Source of the DNA: Verrucomicrobiota bacterium
GTDB lineage: Bacteria; Verrucomicrobiota; Verrucomicrobiia; Verrucomicrobiales; Verrucomicrobiaceae
Reading direction: 5' to 3'
DNA length: 64,000 nucleotides
Assembly (NCBI GenBank): GCA_017301975.1
Contig: JAFLEI010000013.1
Span: 62,001-126,000 of the forward strand
Position numbers and translations under genes: made by a program. Numbering within the stretch: position 1 is the first letter of the stretch; each line of letters opens with the position of its first letter. Shown in pieces: positions 11,597 through 20,910 of this stretch. The notes under the pieces are model-generated. The model had not been told where the DNA came from, did no database searches, and was given only the letters and a program-made list of their open reading frames with translations.

Positions 11597-13312
11597 ATGA
11601 ACCTCCTGCAACGCATCGAACGCGTCTTTTTCTGGCTCTCCGCAGCCTCCTCCGACAACCTCGATGCCTGCCCCGCGTGGGAGCGGCGCAAGTACGTGGC
11701 CTTTGGCGCGACGGTGCTGGTGCCCTCCACGTTTGCCATCATCGCCTGCGCGTATGCGCTGAGCACGCTGACAGACAACTGGTACATCATCGCGCCGGTG
11801 TCGCTGGTGTGGTCGTTCATCATCCTCACAGTGGACCGTGCGCTGCTGGCGACGTACCGGGCCTACCAGTCCTTTTTCCGCAAGGTGTCGCAGTTTTCGC
11901 TGCGCATGGTGGTGGCGGCGCTGATGGGCATCACGATTTCACATCCGCTCACGCTTCTGCTGTTCAAGGACACCATTTCCTCGGTCATTGAAAAGCACCG
12001 TCAGGGCGAGATTGAGGCGGCGCGTGAAGTTTCCAAGCAGCAGAAAATCGCCGTGGAGGCGCGGCTGGTGCCGCTGGAGGAGGAGATCGCGAAACAGCGC
12101 GAAAATTGGAACGCGACCTTCCAGGCGAAGTTCCTCGATGACCAGGGCAAGCCCATTGAGAAGCCGCTGACGGAGGACGAAAAGGCGGCGAAGGTCGAAC
12201 GCGAAAGCAAGATCGCCGAGGCGGTGGCGCCGGGCAAGGAGCGCCTGACGAAGCTGGACACGGAGATGGCCACGCTGAGCAAAGACTACCAGAAAATCGC
12301 CGAGGAGCTGAACCACTGGCAGACGGAGTTTGAGCGGGAAGTGAACGGCCAGCGCAGCGGCATCCTCGGCCTGGGGCCGCGTGCCAAGAGCATTCAGGAA
12401 GACCAGCTCACCTGGCGGCGTGCGGAGAGCGCCCGCCTCAGCGGGGTGCTGGACACGATGACGAAGAACCGCGTGGCGCTGGTGGCGGAAATCAAGGCCG
12501 CCGAAGACGGAGTGAACGCCGCGCTGGATGCCAAGGCTGCCGAAGAAGCGGCGCTGAACAAGGCGGAGCGGGACCGCATCGCCGCGCTGAAACAGAAGGT
12601 GCAGACGGAGCAGGCGGACCAGTTTGTGGGCCAGCAGAACGCCATCCGCGAGACGCTCAAAACGCAGATCGACGCGTTGCTGCTCCAGCAGAAAAACATG
12701 AACGAGGAGATCGCCCGGCTCGGCACGGACGAGGAACTGCGGGTCGCCAAAATCCGCGATGAACCGCGCCGGGACATCCTGAAGCAGACGCTGGCGCTGC
12801 ATGAGCTGTTTGAGCAGGGGGCGCAGGGCGGGACGTTTGCACTGGTCGCCTACCTGGTGCTGACGCTGCTCTTCATGCTGGTGGACACGATCCCGCTGAT
12901 CATGAAATTCTTTTCCAAGCCCGGCCCGTATGACACGCTGCTGGACCGCGAGGAAATGGGTTTTGAAGGCGAGCGGAAGGCCTTCATGGAAGGCTTCAGT
13001 CTGCAGATGAAGGAGCTGGCCGGAAGCAAGATGCTGAACCTGACAAGGAACAAGACCATGGAGCGTTCCTTGATCACCAGCGTGGATGGTGCGCGGTCGG
13101 CCAAGGAATTCCTGGTCTACCTCATGGACCTGGAGCGCGAGTTTGAAGAGCGCAGCCGCCTGGCGCGGGAGCTGGCGGCGAAGAGCGGCGTGAGCCACAC
13201 GGCTGATGCGATCGAGGAGATGTCCCGCAATTTTTATGCCGACCTGCGCGAGCGCATGGAGAAGTTCTTCCATGACGACCAGCGCCGCACGCCTGCGACC
13301 GGGCGGGCCTGA
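11597..13312 (+). CDS. DUF4407 coiled-coil membrane protein
   Basis: 571 residues starting at MNLLQRIERVFFW. Three membrane segments lie near the N-terminus (about residues 30-125), then a long charged coiled coil (about 130-430) rich in Ala, Glu, Lys and Gln, then a fourth membrane segment (FALVAYLVLTLLFMLVDTIPLIM) and a cytosolic helical tail. This layout matches DUF4407, a family of unknown function. Topology predicts that the coiled coil sits between the third and fourth helices on one side of the membrane, as a sensor or scaffold would. No operon partner is evident; it is divergent from the Ate-like gene. Confidence 0.82.
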   Translation: MNLLQRIERVFFWLSAASSDNLDACPAWERRKYVAFGATVLVPSTFAIIACAYALSTLTDNWYIIAPVSLVWSFIILTVDRALLATYRAYQSFFRKVSQFSLRMVVAALMGITISHPLTLLLFKDTISSVIEKHRQGEIEAAREVSKQQKIAVEARLVPLEEEIAKQRENWNATFQAKFLDDQGKPIEKPLTEDEKAAKVERESKIAEAVAPGKERLTKLDTEMATLSKDYQKIAEELNHWQTEFEREVNGQRSGILGLGPRAKSIQEDQLTWRRAESARLSGVLDTMTKNRVALVAEIKAAEDGVNAALDAKAAEEAALNKAERDRIAALKQKVQTEQADQFVGQQNAIRETLKTQIDALLLQQKNMNEEIARLGTDEELRVAKIRDEPRRDILKQTLALHELFEQGAQGGTFALVAYLVLTLLFMLVDTIPLIMKFFSKPGPYDTLLDREEMGFEGERKAFMEGFSLQMKELAGSKMLNLTRNKTMERSLITSVDGARSAKEFLVYLMDLEREFEERSRLARELAAKSGVSHTADAIEEMSRNFYADLRERMEKFFHDDQRRTPATGRA

Positions 13313-13524
13313 GGAGCAATTGATTCAGAGGGCTGGTCAAAACCCTCACCCATTCGTTTCCGGGCCATCTTTCGGGGAGCGTTTTCCAGCAGCCAGGTGT
13401 TGGCTGGGCGGCTGTGTGTCGAAGAAGAGCCCTGCTGTTCATCGCGCTTGCTTGCCTGATGGTCCAATCAGGGCGCTTCCTGATGCAACGCAGAGAGCAC
13501 CTTCTGGCGGTGCGTCCCTTCAAT

Positions 13525-13818
13525 TCAATGATGGGACTTCTTGGGCTTGCCAGAGTCACGGATCAAAAGCTCAGAGTTTTTGACCGTGCCCAATTCGTGG
13601 CCCTGGCCGGCTTTGACTTCGGAGAACGCCTCTTCCGGACTTTTGGCGGCAACTTCGATGAGGGTTTGTTTTGTCTCAACGCGTTCGACGGTTATGAGGG
13701 GTGGCATGGCTTTAAATGGATTCGCTTTGAAATCGCGTGCACCTGCGGATTTGCGTGCATATTTCGAAGGGAAAAACTGACGCGCTCGTGTGGATCCTGA
13801 AACGTAGAATTTGATCAT
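13525..13818 (-). CDS. small hypothetical protein, DpnD/PcfM-like
   Basis: 97 residues from MIKFYVSGS, with an AGGG sequence five bases before the ATG. The C-terminal half (TLIEVAAKSPEEAFSEVKAG) resembles the small DpnD/PcfM-like fold, in which an EV-A-x-S-x-EEA helix follows a strand. The N-terminus is basic. It lies alone between the DUF4407 gene and the divergent histidine kinase gene. The match is weak; it could be an unrelated orphan protein, but codon usage and composition look like a real gene rather than a chance frame. Confidence 0.45.
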   Translation of the reverse strand: MIKFYVSGSTRARQFFPSKYARKSAGARDFKANPFKAMPPLITVERVETKQTLIEVAAKSPEEAFSEVKAGQGHELGTVKNSELLIRDSGKPKKSHH

Positions 13819-13950
13819 ACGACCCTAGTTCATGAGAACCTTTTTCCGCCAAGCCAGGACCTGCTTAGGATCAATTGTGGAGGCTTATGCGCCTCGGGGC
13901 TGTCATTTGACACTTCAGATGCTGGCAACAGAAACGAAGGGTGCTGCCAA

Positions 13951-15156
13951 ATGACCGCGCATCGACCACGCGAACCTTCAGATCCCGGGGTGTTGGGGCA
14001 ATGTCTGGAAGACAACAAGGCCCGGATTCTTTCCGAATGCGCAGCGGCGTTTGCCGAGGGAAGAAGCGAGAGGGCGAATCAAGCCATGCTGGAAACGATT
14101 CAAAGGAATCTGCCGCTGTTGCTGGATGAGTTGAGTTCGGTTCTGCCTCAGGTCATGGCAGCCCGGGCGGAAGTGCCGTCCATGCCGGCGGGAGGGATTG
14201 AGTGCCAGGCAGGGCACAGGCTTGATGCGGTCATCAAAGCCCTGAGCGGCATCAGCGAGGTGGTTGTGCTGGAATTTTTGCGATTGAAGGGATGTGTGGA
14301 TGTCGGGTTTCTAAACGAGGCATGTCGTGAGGCCCGGCTCTTTTTTGACTTGAAGGCCGCGAACTACTGCCTGCAATTTGTGAAAGCGCAGGAGGGGGAG
14401 ATCGCCCTGCGCACCCGCCAGCTCAGGGAAGCGAAAGAAGAACTGGTGAGGGCCTCTGAACTCTCCATGCCGGCTGCTCACTCAAGACTGCACCTGATGC
14501 AGGGGGTGACTCATGAACTGCGCAACTCCCTGCAGTCTGTCCTCCTTTACGCGGCATCTCTGATCGAAAGCCCCAGAGATCAGGGAGCGGCGGAGGTCGT
14601 GGAAAGGCTCGCGTTGAGCGGCATGCTCCTGCAAAAGCTTCTGGACCGCATCCAACAGTATTCCCCGTTTCTCGCAGGCGAATGGCGTCCCCGGCTTGAG
14701 CCCGTGGACGTGGCCACATTTCTCAATGAACTTGCGCTGAGACATCGCGTCCTGGCAGGGGCGGCGCGCACCCAGTTGGCGTGCAAACAAACCCACGAGC
14801 CGGCAGTCATCATCACCGATCCAAGAACGCTCAACTTCATAGCCGACAATCTCGTCAGCAACGCGATTCGCTCCGCCAAAAGAGGGCTCGTCCAAGTCGA
14901 CGTGTCCGAAGACGGGCCGGAGCGGCTTCTGCTGACGGTCACGGATAACGGGGATGGAATCAGCCTCGTGGAAGCACGACAAATCTTCCGCGTGATGCAC
15001 CATGTCTCGGGTTCTCATTCGTCAGGCCTAAAGCTCGGGCTGCTGGCTTCACGGTACCTGACCCATCTTCTAGGCGGGGAAATCACCTTTGAATCCGAAG
15101 CAGGAAAGGGGACCATGTTCAAGGTGGCTCTTCCTCACTTCGCTGCCAGTCGTTAG
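13951..15156 (+). CDS. orphan soluble sensor histidine kinase
   Basis: 401 residues without membrane segments. The N-terminal ~150 residues are helical and unassigned. The phospho-acceptor region is GVTHELRNSLQSVL with His near residue 188, followed by a HATPase domain: N-box FIADNLVSNAIRSA, G1 box VTDNGDGIS, and SGLKLGLLASRYLTHLLGG with GKGTMFKVALP at the end. The start follows a GAAGGG sequence. No response regulator gene is adjacent, so the partner is encoded elsewhere. With no transmembrane sensor it should read an intracellular signal or dock on another protein. Confidence 0.88.
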   Translation: MTAHRPREPSDPGVLGQCLEDNKARILSECAAAFAEGRSERANQAMLETIQRNLPLLLDELSSVLPQVMAARAEVPSMPAGGIECQAGHRLDAVIKALSGISEVVVLEFLRLKGCVDVGFLNEACREARLFFDLKAANYCLQFVKAQEGEIALRTRQLREAKEELVRASELSMPAAHSRLHLMQGVTHELRNSLQSVLLYAASLIESPRDQGAAEVVERLALSGMLLQKLLDRIQQYSPFLAGEWRPRLEPVDVATFLNELALRHRVLAGAARTQLACKQTHEPAVIITDPRTLNFIADNLVSNAIRSAKRGLVQVDVSEDGPERLLLTVTDNGDGISLVEARQIFRVMHHVSGSHSSGLKLGLLASRYLTHLLGGEITFESEAGKGTMFKVALPHFAASR

Positions 15157-15258
15157 GCTGGTGGGAGGACCTCACCTCCAAATCCGGCTCAAACCGGTCC
15201 GGGAAAGACAAAGAGCAAGAGCCTGCGTTTCCGGTCCGTATGTTGCTGTGTGAGAAAC

Positions 15259-16671
15259 ATGCCTTCCATGCCGCCGTTCAGCCGCCGTGAGATGCTGCGC
15301 AGCTCCTGCGCAGGATTTGGGTACCTGGCTTTGCAGGGCGTGCTGGGGTTGGAATCTGCCAAGGCGGCGGTGATTGATCCCCTGGCGCCGAAGCATCCTC
15401 ATTTCCCCGCCAAGGCGAAGCGGGTGATTTTTCTGCTGATGAAGGGCGGCCCTTCGCAGGTGGACACGTTTGATCCGAAGCCGATGCTGGATCGCGACCA
15501 CGGCAAGCCACCGCCCTTTGCGCTGCCCCGCGTAAAATTCGCCGAGACAGGGAACCTGCTGAAGTCGCCATGGAAATTCCGCCAGTACGGCCAGAGCGGC
15601 CTGCCGGTGAGCGATCTCTTTCCGCATGTGGCCAAGCATGTGGATGACCTGTGCGTCATCCGCTCCATGCACGGCACGAATCCCGCACACGGCGGGGCTT
15701 TGCTCAAGCTGCACACGGGCAGCGACACGTTTGTGCGGCCGAGTCTCGGCTCATGGGTCAGCTACGGACTGGGTACAGAGAATTCGGACCTGCCGGCCTT
15801 TGTCACCATCTGCCCGACTCTGGCGCATGGCGGCGTGAGCAACTGGAGCTCCGCCTTCCTGCCGGCTTACTGCCAGGGCACGCCGCTGGGCAATGCCAGC
15901 GTGCCTGCGGAGCAGGCAGTGGTGAAGCACATCCACAACAAGATGCTCACACCGGAGCAGCAGCGTGCGCAGCTGGATCTGGTGTCGCAGATGAATCACT
16001 CGTATCTGGAGGTGGCCGGGGCGAATGCGGCCCTGGAGGCACGCATCAATTCCTTTGAGCTGGCTTACCGTATGCAATCGACGCTGCCGGACCTGCAGGA
16101 CATCTCCGGTGAGACGGAGGCCACGCGCAAGATGTATGGCCTCGATGATCCGGTGACGGCAAATTTTGGCCGCCAGTGCCTCATGGCGCGGCGCTTTGCT
16201 GAAAGCGGCGTGCGGTTCGTACAGGTCACTCATAGCGACAGCTTTGTGCAGTGGGACCAGCACAGCGATCTGCTCAAAGGCCACACGAAAAACGCGGCGG
16301 AAGTCGATAAACCCATCGCGGGTCTGCTGGCGGATCTCAAATCACGCGGGCTTTTGGAAGACACGCTGGTGGTCTGGGGCGGCGAATTTGGCCGTACGCC
16401 GGTGGCGCAGGGCAGTGACGGGCGCGACCACAATCCGCACGGCTTCACCATGTGGCTGGCCGGTGGCGGCAGCAAACCCGGCACGGCCTATGGCGCAACG
16501 GACGACTATGGCTACTACGCGGCGGTGGATAAAGTCCATATCCATGATCTGCATGCCACCATCCTGCACCTGCTGGGACTGGATCATTTGAAACTCACCT
16601 ACCGTTACGCGGGCCGCGATTTCCGGCTCACGGATATTGCGGGGGAAGTGGTGAAGGGCGTTCTGGCGTAG
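15259..16671 (+). CDS. DUF1501 (sulfatase-like fold) Tat-exported protein
   Basis: About 470 residues; in-frame starts at 15250 (GTG), 15259 and 15268 are possible and 15259 is used. The N-terminus has the Tat-type motif SRREMLRSS before a hydrophobic stretch. Family landmarks are [45 protein letters not shown] and [20 protein letters not shown]1501 proteins are alkaline-phosphatase/sulfatase-fold relatives that usually sit next to DUF1549/DUF1553 genes in Planctomycetes and Verrucomicrobia and are expected to act outside the cytoplasm. Here the DUF1549/1553 gene faces it from the opposite strand, with a palindromic element between them, instead of forming the normal operon. Confidence 0.88.
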   Translation: MPSMPPFSRREMLRSSCAGFGYLALQGVLGLESAKAAVIDPLAPKHPHFPAKAKRVIFLLMKGGPSQVDTFDPKPMLDRDHGKPPPFALPRVKFAETGNLLKSPWKFRQYGQSGLPVSDLFPHVAKHVDDLCVIRSMHGTNPAHGGALLKLHTGSDTFVRPSLGSWVSYGLGTENSDLPAFVTICPTLAHGGVSNWSSAFLPAYCQGTPLGNASVPAEQAVVKHIHNKMLTPEQQRAQLDLVSQMNHSYLEVAGANAALEARINSFELAYRMQSTLPDLQDISGETEATRKMYGLDDPVTANFGRQCLMARRFAESGVRFVQVTHSDSFVQWDQHSDLLKGHTKNAAEVDKPIAGLLADLKSRGLLEDTLVVWGGEFGRTPVAQGSDGRDHNPHGFTMWLAGGGSKPGTAYGATDDYGYYAAVDKVHIHDLHATILHLLGLDHLKLTYRYAGRDFRLTDIAGEVVKGVLA

Positions 16672-16681
16672 GGAAGATTAA

Positions 16682-16870
16682 TGGAGCGCCTGCGTCCCGC
16701 AGGCTGTCTTCAGCGTCCCGCTGAAGACCGTTCCTGGGCGTGCGACTCCTGCTGGGTGATCAAGAGCCTTGGCGGGTTTCAAGGTGCATGAGAACGTAGC
16801 ACCCTGCGTTCACGTGGAGTCTGTATCCGGCGAGGACGCCGGATACTGCACGCGGGACGCGTGCGCTCCA
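16682..16870. repeat. palindromic REP-like element with four hairpins and terminal inverted repeats
   Basis: The element is bounded by TGGAGCGC (16682-16689) and GCGCTCCA (16863-16870). Inside are four hairpins: 16688-16704 (stem GCCTGCG, loop TCC), 16706-16728 (stem GTCTTCAGCG, loop TCC), 16823-16846 (stem GTATCCGGCG, loop AGGA) and 16848-16864 (stem GCACGCG, loop GGA). The two ends are inverted copies of each other with paired base changes that keep the stems. It lies between two converging genes, as REP/BIME elements often do, and may also end transcription from both sides. Confidence 0.75.
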
Positions 16871-16878
16871 TCACTCCA

Positions 16879-19164
16879 TCACTGAATGAAGAAGAACTGA
16901 CGGGTGTTCAACACGGTCCACAGGACGTCGCCGCGGTCGGTGCCGTCGGCGTTGTCCGCGATGGGCTGGAGCAGGGCTTTTTCCTCAGGGGTGGCCTTGC
17001 GGCTGAGCAGGCTGAGATAGACGGTGTCGATGACCGCGTCCGGGCCGTCCTTTTTGGCCCGGTCCATCGCCCGGGCGATGACGGTGTAGCGGTTCATGAG
17101 ATTGTTGAAGACCTTGCCATTGAGCAGGGTTAGCGCCTGGCTCACGCTGGCCTCATTGTTGGAATTTTGGACGAGTTCGCGGTCGCTCTGGCCGAACTCG
17201 CGCAGGAAGTGGCCGTTGGGGGCCGGGCTGCGCAGATCAGCGGCGCGGAGCATGTAGGTGTCGCGATAGTTTTCCCAGGCCTTGAGGGAGGCTTTTTCAT
17301 TCTTGTCATCGGCGTCAAAACGTCCGGCATCGGCGGCAAAGCGGGCTTTGGCCAGTTCATTGAGCTTGGCCCGCCGTTGCTTGGCCAGAATGGCCAGCGC
17401 CTCGTCCATGCTCAGGTCTTCGCCGTCTTTTTTAAGTTTGAGGACGGCGTTCACTTCGCGGACAAAGTCGGCATCCTGATAGAAGTCTCCCAGCTTGCCT
17501 TCCCGGGCCAGTTCGGCGAAACGCTTGAACCCGGCGTCATAGACCACGGCGTCCACCGCTTCGTCGATGCGCTTGCGCTGGCTCTGAATGGCCTTGCGGG
17601 CGGCGCGGATGGCGGCTTCGTCCTTGGCTTTGGAGGCGGCGTCCATCGTTTCCTGGGCGGTGCGGACTTCGGCGGCAAGTTCCTTCTGCTTTTGAGCGAC
17701 TGCGATGGTGCAGGCCTGAAGCTGCTGGGGGGAGAGGCTGTTGAGCGCGCGGTCCAGCCACTCGATGCGGCGCAGGGCGATCTCGGCCTCCACCTTGGTG
17801 GAGATGCTCGGATTGTCCGCGCCGGGTTTGTAAAGGGCGACCATGCTGTCCCAGATCTGCTCGGCGCTCATGCGGCGGAGGAGGGGGCCGGGGAAGTTGT
17901 AGATTTCTCCGAGTTCCACATCCTTGGTGTACGCCTCGCGCTGGTAGGCCTGGGAGTTCAGGATGGCACGGAGGACGGCCTTCATGTCGTAATTGGAGGC
18001 CTTCATAGTGTCTTCGAGGAAGGCCATGAGCTGAGGATTGCTCGGCACGGTGCTGTCGGTGATCTCATCGACGGGTTCAATGATTCCCTGGCCCATGAGC
18101 TTCTTCCACAGGCGGTTGGCGATGACGGTGGTGAAGCGCGGGTTGTCCTTGCTGGTCATCCAGGCGGCGTAGGCGGTGATTGGCTTGGCGCCTTCCTTCA
18201 CGATGTTGCCATCCTTGCTGAAGGAAGCTGGAATGAGGGGGGCGACTTTCTGCTTCGGCTTGGCGTCAGCATACTGGTAGTCATGCGGCAACAGGAGCGC
18301 CTTTTTACCCGTCTGATCCAGAACTGTGTTGTAGCGCAGGGGGCGGAGGATTTCCGTCATGGCGCGGCCCACGTCTTTTCGTTCGATGCCTTCGGGCAGG
18401 GGAAACTTGGACACCGCACCGCCATAGCGGTTGGCCTTGTTCTTGGCGGGTCCGCCGCCATAGATGGCCTGAGCGAGGAGTGGATTGGTCACGCCATTGC
18501 TGCCGGTCATGCCGTAGGTGTGCGCGGCCATCTGGTAGTAGTCCATCTGCGTCCATTTATCGAACGGATGGTTGTGGCACTGGGCGCAGACCATGCTGGT
18601 GCCCAGAAAGATCTGGGTGGTGACCGCCATGTTATCGAGCGGCATGTTGTAATCGCGGATGTAGAAACCGATGGCGCCGTTTTCGTAGCTCTTGCCGTCG
18701 GCGGTGACGACTTCACGGACCATCTGATCATAGGGCTTGTTGTCGCGCAGGCTGTCCTTCAGCCACTTGGAGTAGCCGTAAAAGGCGGGCAGGCTCTGGC
18801 CGCCGCCGACCATCTGACTCTTCATGCGCAGGATGTCGGCCCAGTAGTTGTAGAAATTCTGGACGTAGCCGTCGCTGGCGAGGAGCTTGTCGATCAATTT
18901 TTCACGCTTGTCGGCGTCGCTGCTTTTGAGGAATTCGGTGGTTTCCTGCAGAGTGGGGATGCGGCCGACGATGTCGAGGAACACGCGGCGGACGAAAACT
19001 TCGTCACTGGCGGGCTTGTTGGGCTGGATTTTCTCCTTGGCGAGCTTGGCGTTGACGAGTTCGTCAATCTTGGCGGCCGTGGCCTTGAGATCGGGGGCGG
19101 CGTGGGCCAGCAGGGCCGAAGAGGCGAGCGAGGCAATGACGGCGCAGAGAGGATTCAGCTTCAT
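16879..19164 (-). CDS. DUF1549/DUF1553 secreted protein without N-terminal cytochrome domain
   Basis: 761 residues with a signal peptide ending near AHAAPD. DUF1549 is recognised by VFVRRVFLDIVGRIPTLQE and by the heme-type motif CAQCH followed by NHPFDKW; DUF1553 by FTTVIANRLWKKLMGQGI and GPLLRRMSAEQIWDSMVAL. A charged helical insert (about residues 460-620) separates parts of DUF1553. Unlike the 929- and 840-residue relatives in this window it lacks the N-terminal PSCyt1 CxxCH domain. It faces the DUF1501 gene at 15259-16671 across the palindromic element, so the functional pair is convergent. The reaction of this family is not established. Confidence 0.87.
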   Translation of the reverse strand: MKLNPLCAVIASLASSALLAHAAPDLKATAAKIDELVNAKLAKEKIQPNKPASDEVFVRRVFLDIVGRIPTLQETTEFLKSSDADKREKLIDKLLASDGYVQNFYNYWADILRMKSQMVGGGQSLPAFYGYSKWLKDSLRDNKPYDQMVREVVTADGKSYENGAIGFYIRDYNMPLDNMAVTTQIFLGTSMVCAQCHNHPFDKWTQMDYYQMAAHTYGMTGSNGVTNPLLAQAIYGGGPAKNKANRYGGAVSKFPLPEGIERKDVGRAMTEILRPLRYNTVLDQTGKKALLLPHDYQYADAKPKQKVAPLIPASFSKDGNIVKEGAKPITAYAAWMTSKDNPRFTTVIANRLWKKLMGQGIIEPVDEITDSTVPSNPQLMAFLEDTMKASNYDMKAVLRAILNSQAYQREAYTKDVELGEIYNFPGPLLRRMSAEQIWDSMVALYKPGADNPSISTKVEAEIALRRIEWLDRALNSLSPQQLQACTIAVAQKQKELAAEVRTAQETMDAASKAKDEAAIRAARKAIQSQRKRIDEAVDAVVYDAGFKRFAELAREGKLGDFYQDADFVREVNAVLKLKKDGEDLSMDEALAILAKQRRAKLNELAKARFAADAGRFDADDKNEKASLKAWENYRDTYMLRAADLRSPAPNGHFLREFGQSDRELVQNSNNEASVSQALTLLNGKVFNNLMNRYTVIARAMDRAKKDGPDAVIDTVYLSLLSRKATPEEKALLQPIADNADGTDRGDVLWTVLNTRQFFFIQ

Positions 19165-19309
19165 GGGAATAGACAGTGGGGGATGGCGCGATAACGACCT
19201 GCCGACAGGGGTCTTTCAGTTTCTATATCATTCTGACGCGCATTTAGCGGAGATTGACGGATTTTAGCTTTGACAATTCATGCTCCTTTCCGACAGAATC
19301 AGATATTCT

Positions 19310-19966
19310 ATGAAATTGCTCCTGCCCCTAGTTCTGCTCTCCACTCTCGCCTCCTGCACTAGCACACAGAACGTCGTGAACAACCCGCGTCCTTCTTCGG
19401 TTCTGCCTTGCCGTGATGCTGGGTATGTGAACAAAGGCCTTGGTTACGTCAGCCAGGGCGTCGGGCAGGCAGAAACCAGCGTGCTGGACATCGTCGATGA
19501 CGGCTCCAATGCCGGCGGCAAGGTGGTTGATCGCCAGGCCCGCGATTACACGAACATCGGCATGGATGCGGTGTATCGCACCGACGACATCGCTTTCCGC
19601 GAGACCAACCGCTACGCCGACTACGCCATGGACACGGTGGATGACACCGCCGGATTCGGCGTTCGCGTGATCCGCCGCTGGCCCGGAGTGGCCACGGGCG
19701 TCATGCAGCGTGGCATGGTGGCGACGAAGCGGGTTTACCAGAGCGCTCTTTACACCTATGGCGAAACCGTCAGCCGCGGCCTCTTTGGTGCTGTGGACAT
19801 CATCACTCCTCCTGAGCCCAAGCCATACATGGTGGGCAGCCTGAACGATCTCAACGGTGGCTACCTCCTCCCGGGCTCCAGCTGGCATTGCCGCCTGCCT
19901 CAGCTTCCAGTCGAGCCTGAGCAGGAAGTGACCTACGGCAAGAATCCGGTGACGGCCTCCAAGTAA
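19310..19966 (+). CDS. lipoprotein of unknown function
   Basis: 218 residues. The start at 19310 gives a clean lipoprotein signal, MKLLLPLVLLSTLASC, with lipobox LASC; an ATG at 19280 would add ten polar residues. The mature part has no recognised domain and is rich in short repeats of the type YVNKGLGYVSQGVGQAET and DYTNIGMDAVYRTDD, perhaps an amphipathic helical repeat. It is followed by a strong terminator, so it is a single-gene unit. The family seems lineage-specific. I cannot assign a function. Confidence 0.75.
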   Translation: MKLLLPLVLLSTLASCTSTQNVVNNPRPSSVLPCRDAGYVNKGLGYVSQGVGQAETSVLDIVDDGSNAGGKVVDRQARDYTNIGMDAVYRTDDIAFRETNRYADYAMDTVDDTAGFGVRVIRRWPGVATGVMQRGMVATKRVYQSALYTYGETVSRGLFGAVDIITPPEPKPYMVGSLNDLNGGYLLPGSSWHCRLPQLPVEPEQEVTYGKNPVTASK

Positions 19967-19983
19967 AACGATCTGATTTTCCC

Positions 19984-20020
19984 ACGGGAGCGACTGCAAG
20001 GTCGCTCCCGTTTTTGTTTT
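19984..20020 (+). terminator. rho-independent terminator after the lipoprotein gene
   Basis: A perfect stem CGGGAGCGAC / GTCGCTCCCG with a six-base loop (TGCAAG) is followed by TTTTTGTTTT. It ends nine bases before the HAD hydrolase start. Confidence 0.92.
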
Positions 20021-20028
20021 AACAGCCC

Positions 20029-20724
20029 ATGCCGCTGCGAACCCTGTTTTTTGATGCGGCCGGCACCCTGATCCGGCCGGCAGAGCCCGTGGGGAAGACG
20101 TATGCGCAGCATGCCCTGCAGCAGGGGATCGTGGCCGCGCCAGAGGCCATCATGCAGGCTTTCCGCATGGCTTGGAAAGAAACGCCACCGCCGTTGCATC
20201 CCACAGGGCAAGCCTCTGCGGATGATGACCGTGGCTGGTGGTTGGCTCTGGTGGGGGACGTGTTTGGCCGGGTGCTGGGAGCTCCGCTGGCGGAGGCCAC
20301 GCTGGAGACGCTGTTCAGCGGGCTCTACCTGCACTATGCGCAGCCGCAGGCCTGGAGCGTTTTTGACGACGTGGTGCCCACACTGGAGGACCTGGCGCGT
20401 GATCACCGGCTGCTGGTGGTGTCAAATTTCGACCGTCGGCTGCGCAGCATCCTGGCGGGGCATGATCTGCTGCGTTTCTTTGGGCAGGTCATCATCTCCA
20501 GCGAGGTAGGCGCGGCCAAGCCCCACCCACGCATGTTTGAGGCGGCGCTGGTTGCCGGTGACTGCCTGCCGCAGGAGGCGCTGCACATCGGCGATGACCT
20601 GAAATGTGATCTGAAAGGGGCGCAGAGCTGCGGAATCCACGCCTTTCACGTCGTGCGGCCAGAAAACGGCCTCGAGGTTTTAGTGCAGAAAGTCCGCTCC
20701 GGAGCATATTCCGGCTTGCACTGA
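20029..20724 (+). CDS. HAD-superfamily hydrolase
   Basis: 231 residues. HAD motif I is FFDAAGTLI, with Ala in the spot where many phosphatases have a second Asp-X-Asp partner (DxAGT, as in the REG-2/HDHD3 type). Motif II is VVSNFD, motif III includes the Lys in GAAKPHPRMF, and motif IV is HIGDDLKCD. An alpha-helical cap lies between motifs I and II. It is probably a small-molecule phosphatase; the substrate is unknown. It begins right after a terminator and ends 39 bases before tRNA-Lys, so it is likely its own transcription unit. Confidence 0.85.
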   Translation: MPLRTLFFDAAGTLIRPAEPVGKTYAQHALQQGIVAAPEAIMQAFRMAWKETPPPLHPTGQASADDDRGWWLALVGDVFGRVLGAPLAEATLETLFSGLYLHYAQPQAWSVFDDVVPTLEDLARDHRLLVVSNFDRRLRSILAGHDLLRFFGQVIISSEVGAAKPHPRMFEAALVAGDCLPQEALHIGDDLKCDLKGAQSCGIHAFHVVRPENGLEVLVQKVRSGAYSGLH

Positions 20725-20763
20725 ACGCTCTTGTGAATACATACCCGCCCCCCTTCGGGAAAT

Positions 20764-20838
20764 GCGCAGGTAGCTCAGCGGTAGAGCAGTTGGCTTTTAA
20801 CCAATTGGTCGAGGGTTCGATCCCCTCCCTGCGTACCA
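20764..20838 (+). tRNA. tRNA-Lys (anticodon TTT)
   Basis: A cloverleaf can be folded by eye: acceptor GCGCAGG with CCTGCGT, D-arm GCTCAGCGGTAGAGC, anticodon arm TTGG-CTTTTAA-CCAA with anticodon TTT, and T-arm GAGGG-TTCGATC-CCCTC. The discriminator is A and CCA is encoded at 20836-20838. It lies between the HAD and beta-propeller genes. Confidence 0.96.
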
Positions 20839-20910
20839 TTTCACTCCGATAAGGCGAACCGATGATGCCGGGTGAAACTTCCGGAATGGTGAGGCCGTTA
20901 ACGGCTGCTC

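Noticed and set aside
17167..19194. Plus-strand frame of 675 codons
   Set aside because: Antisense to the DUF1549/1553 gene at 16879-19164, with low-complexity Gly/Val-rich translation and no recognisable motif.
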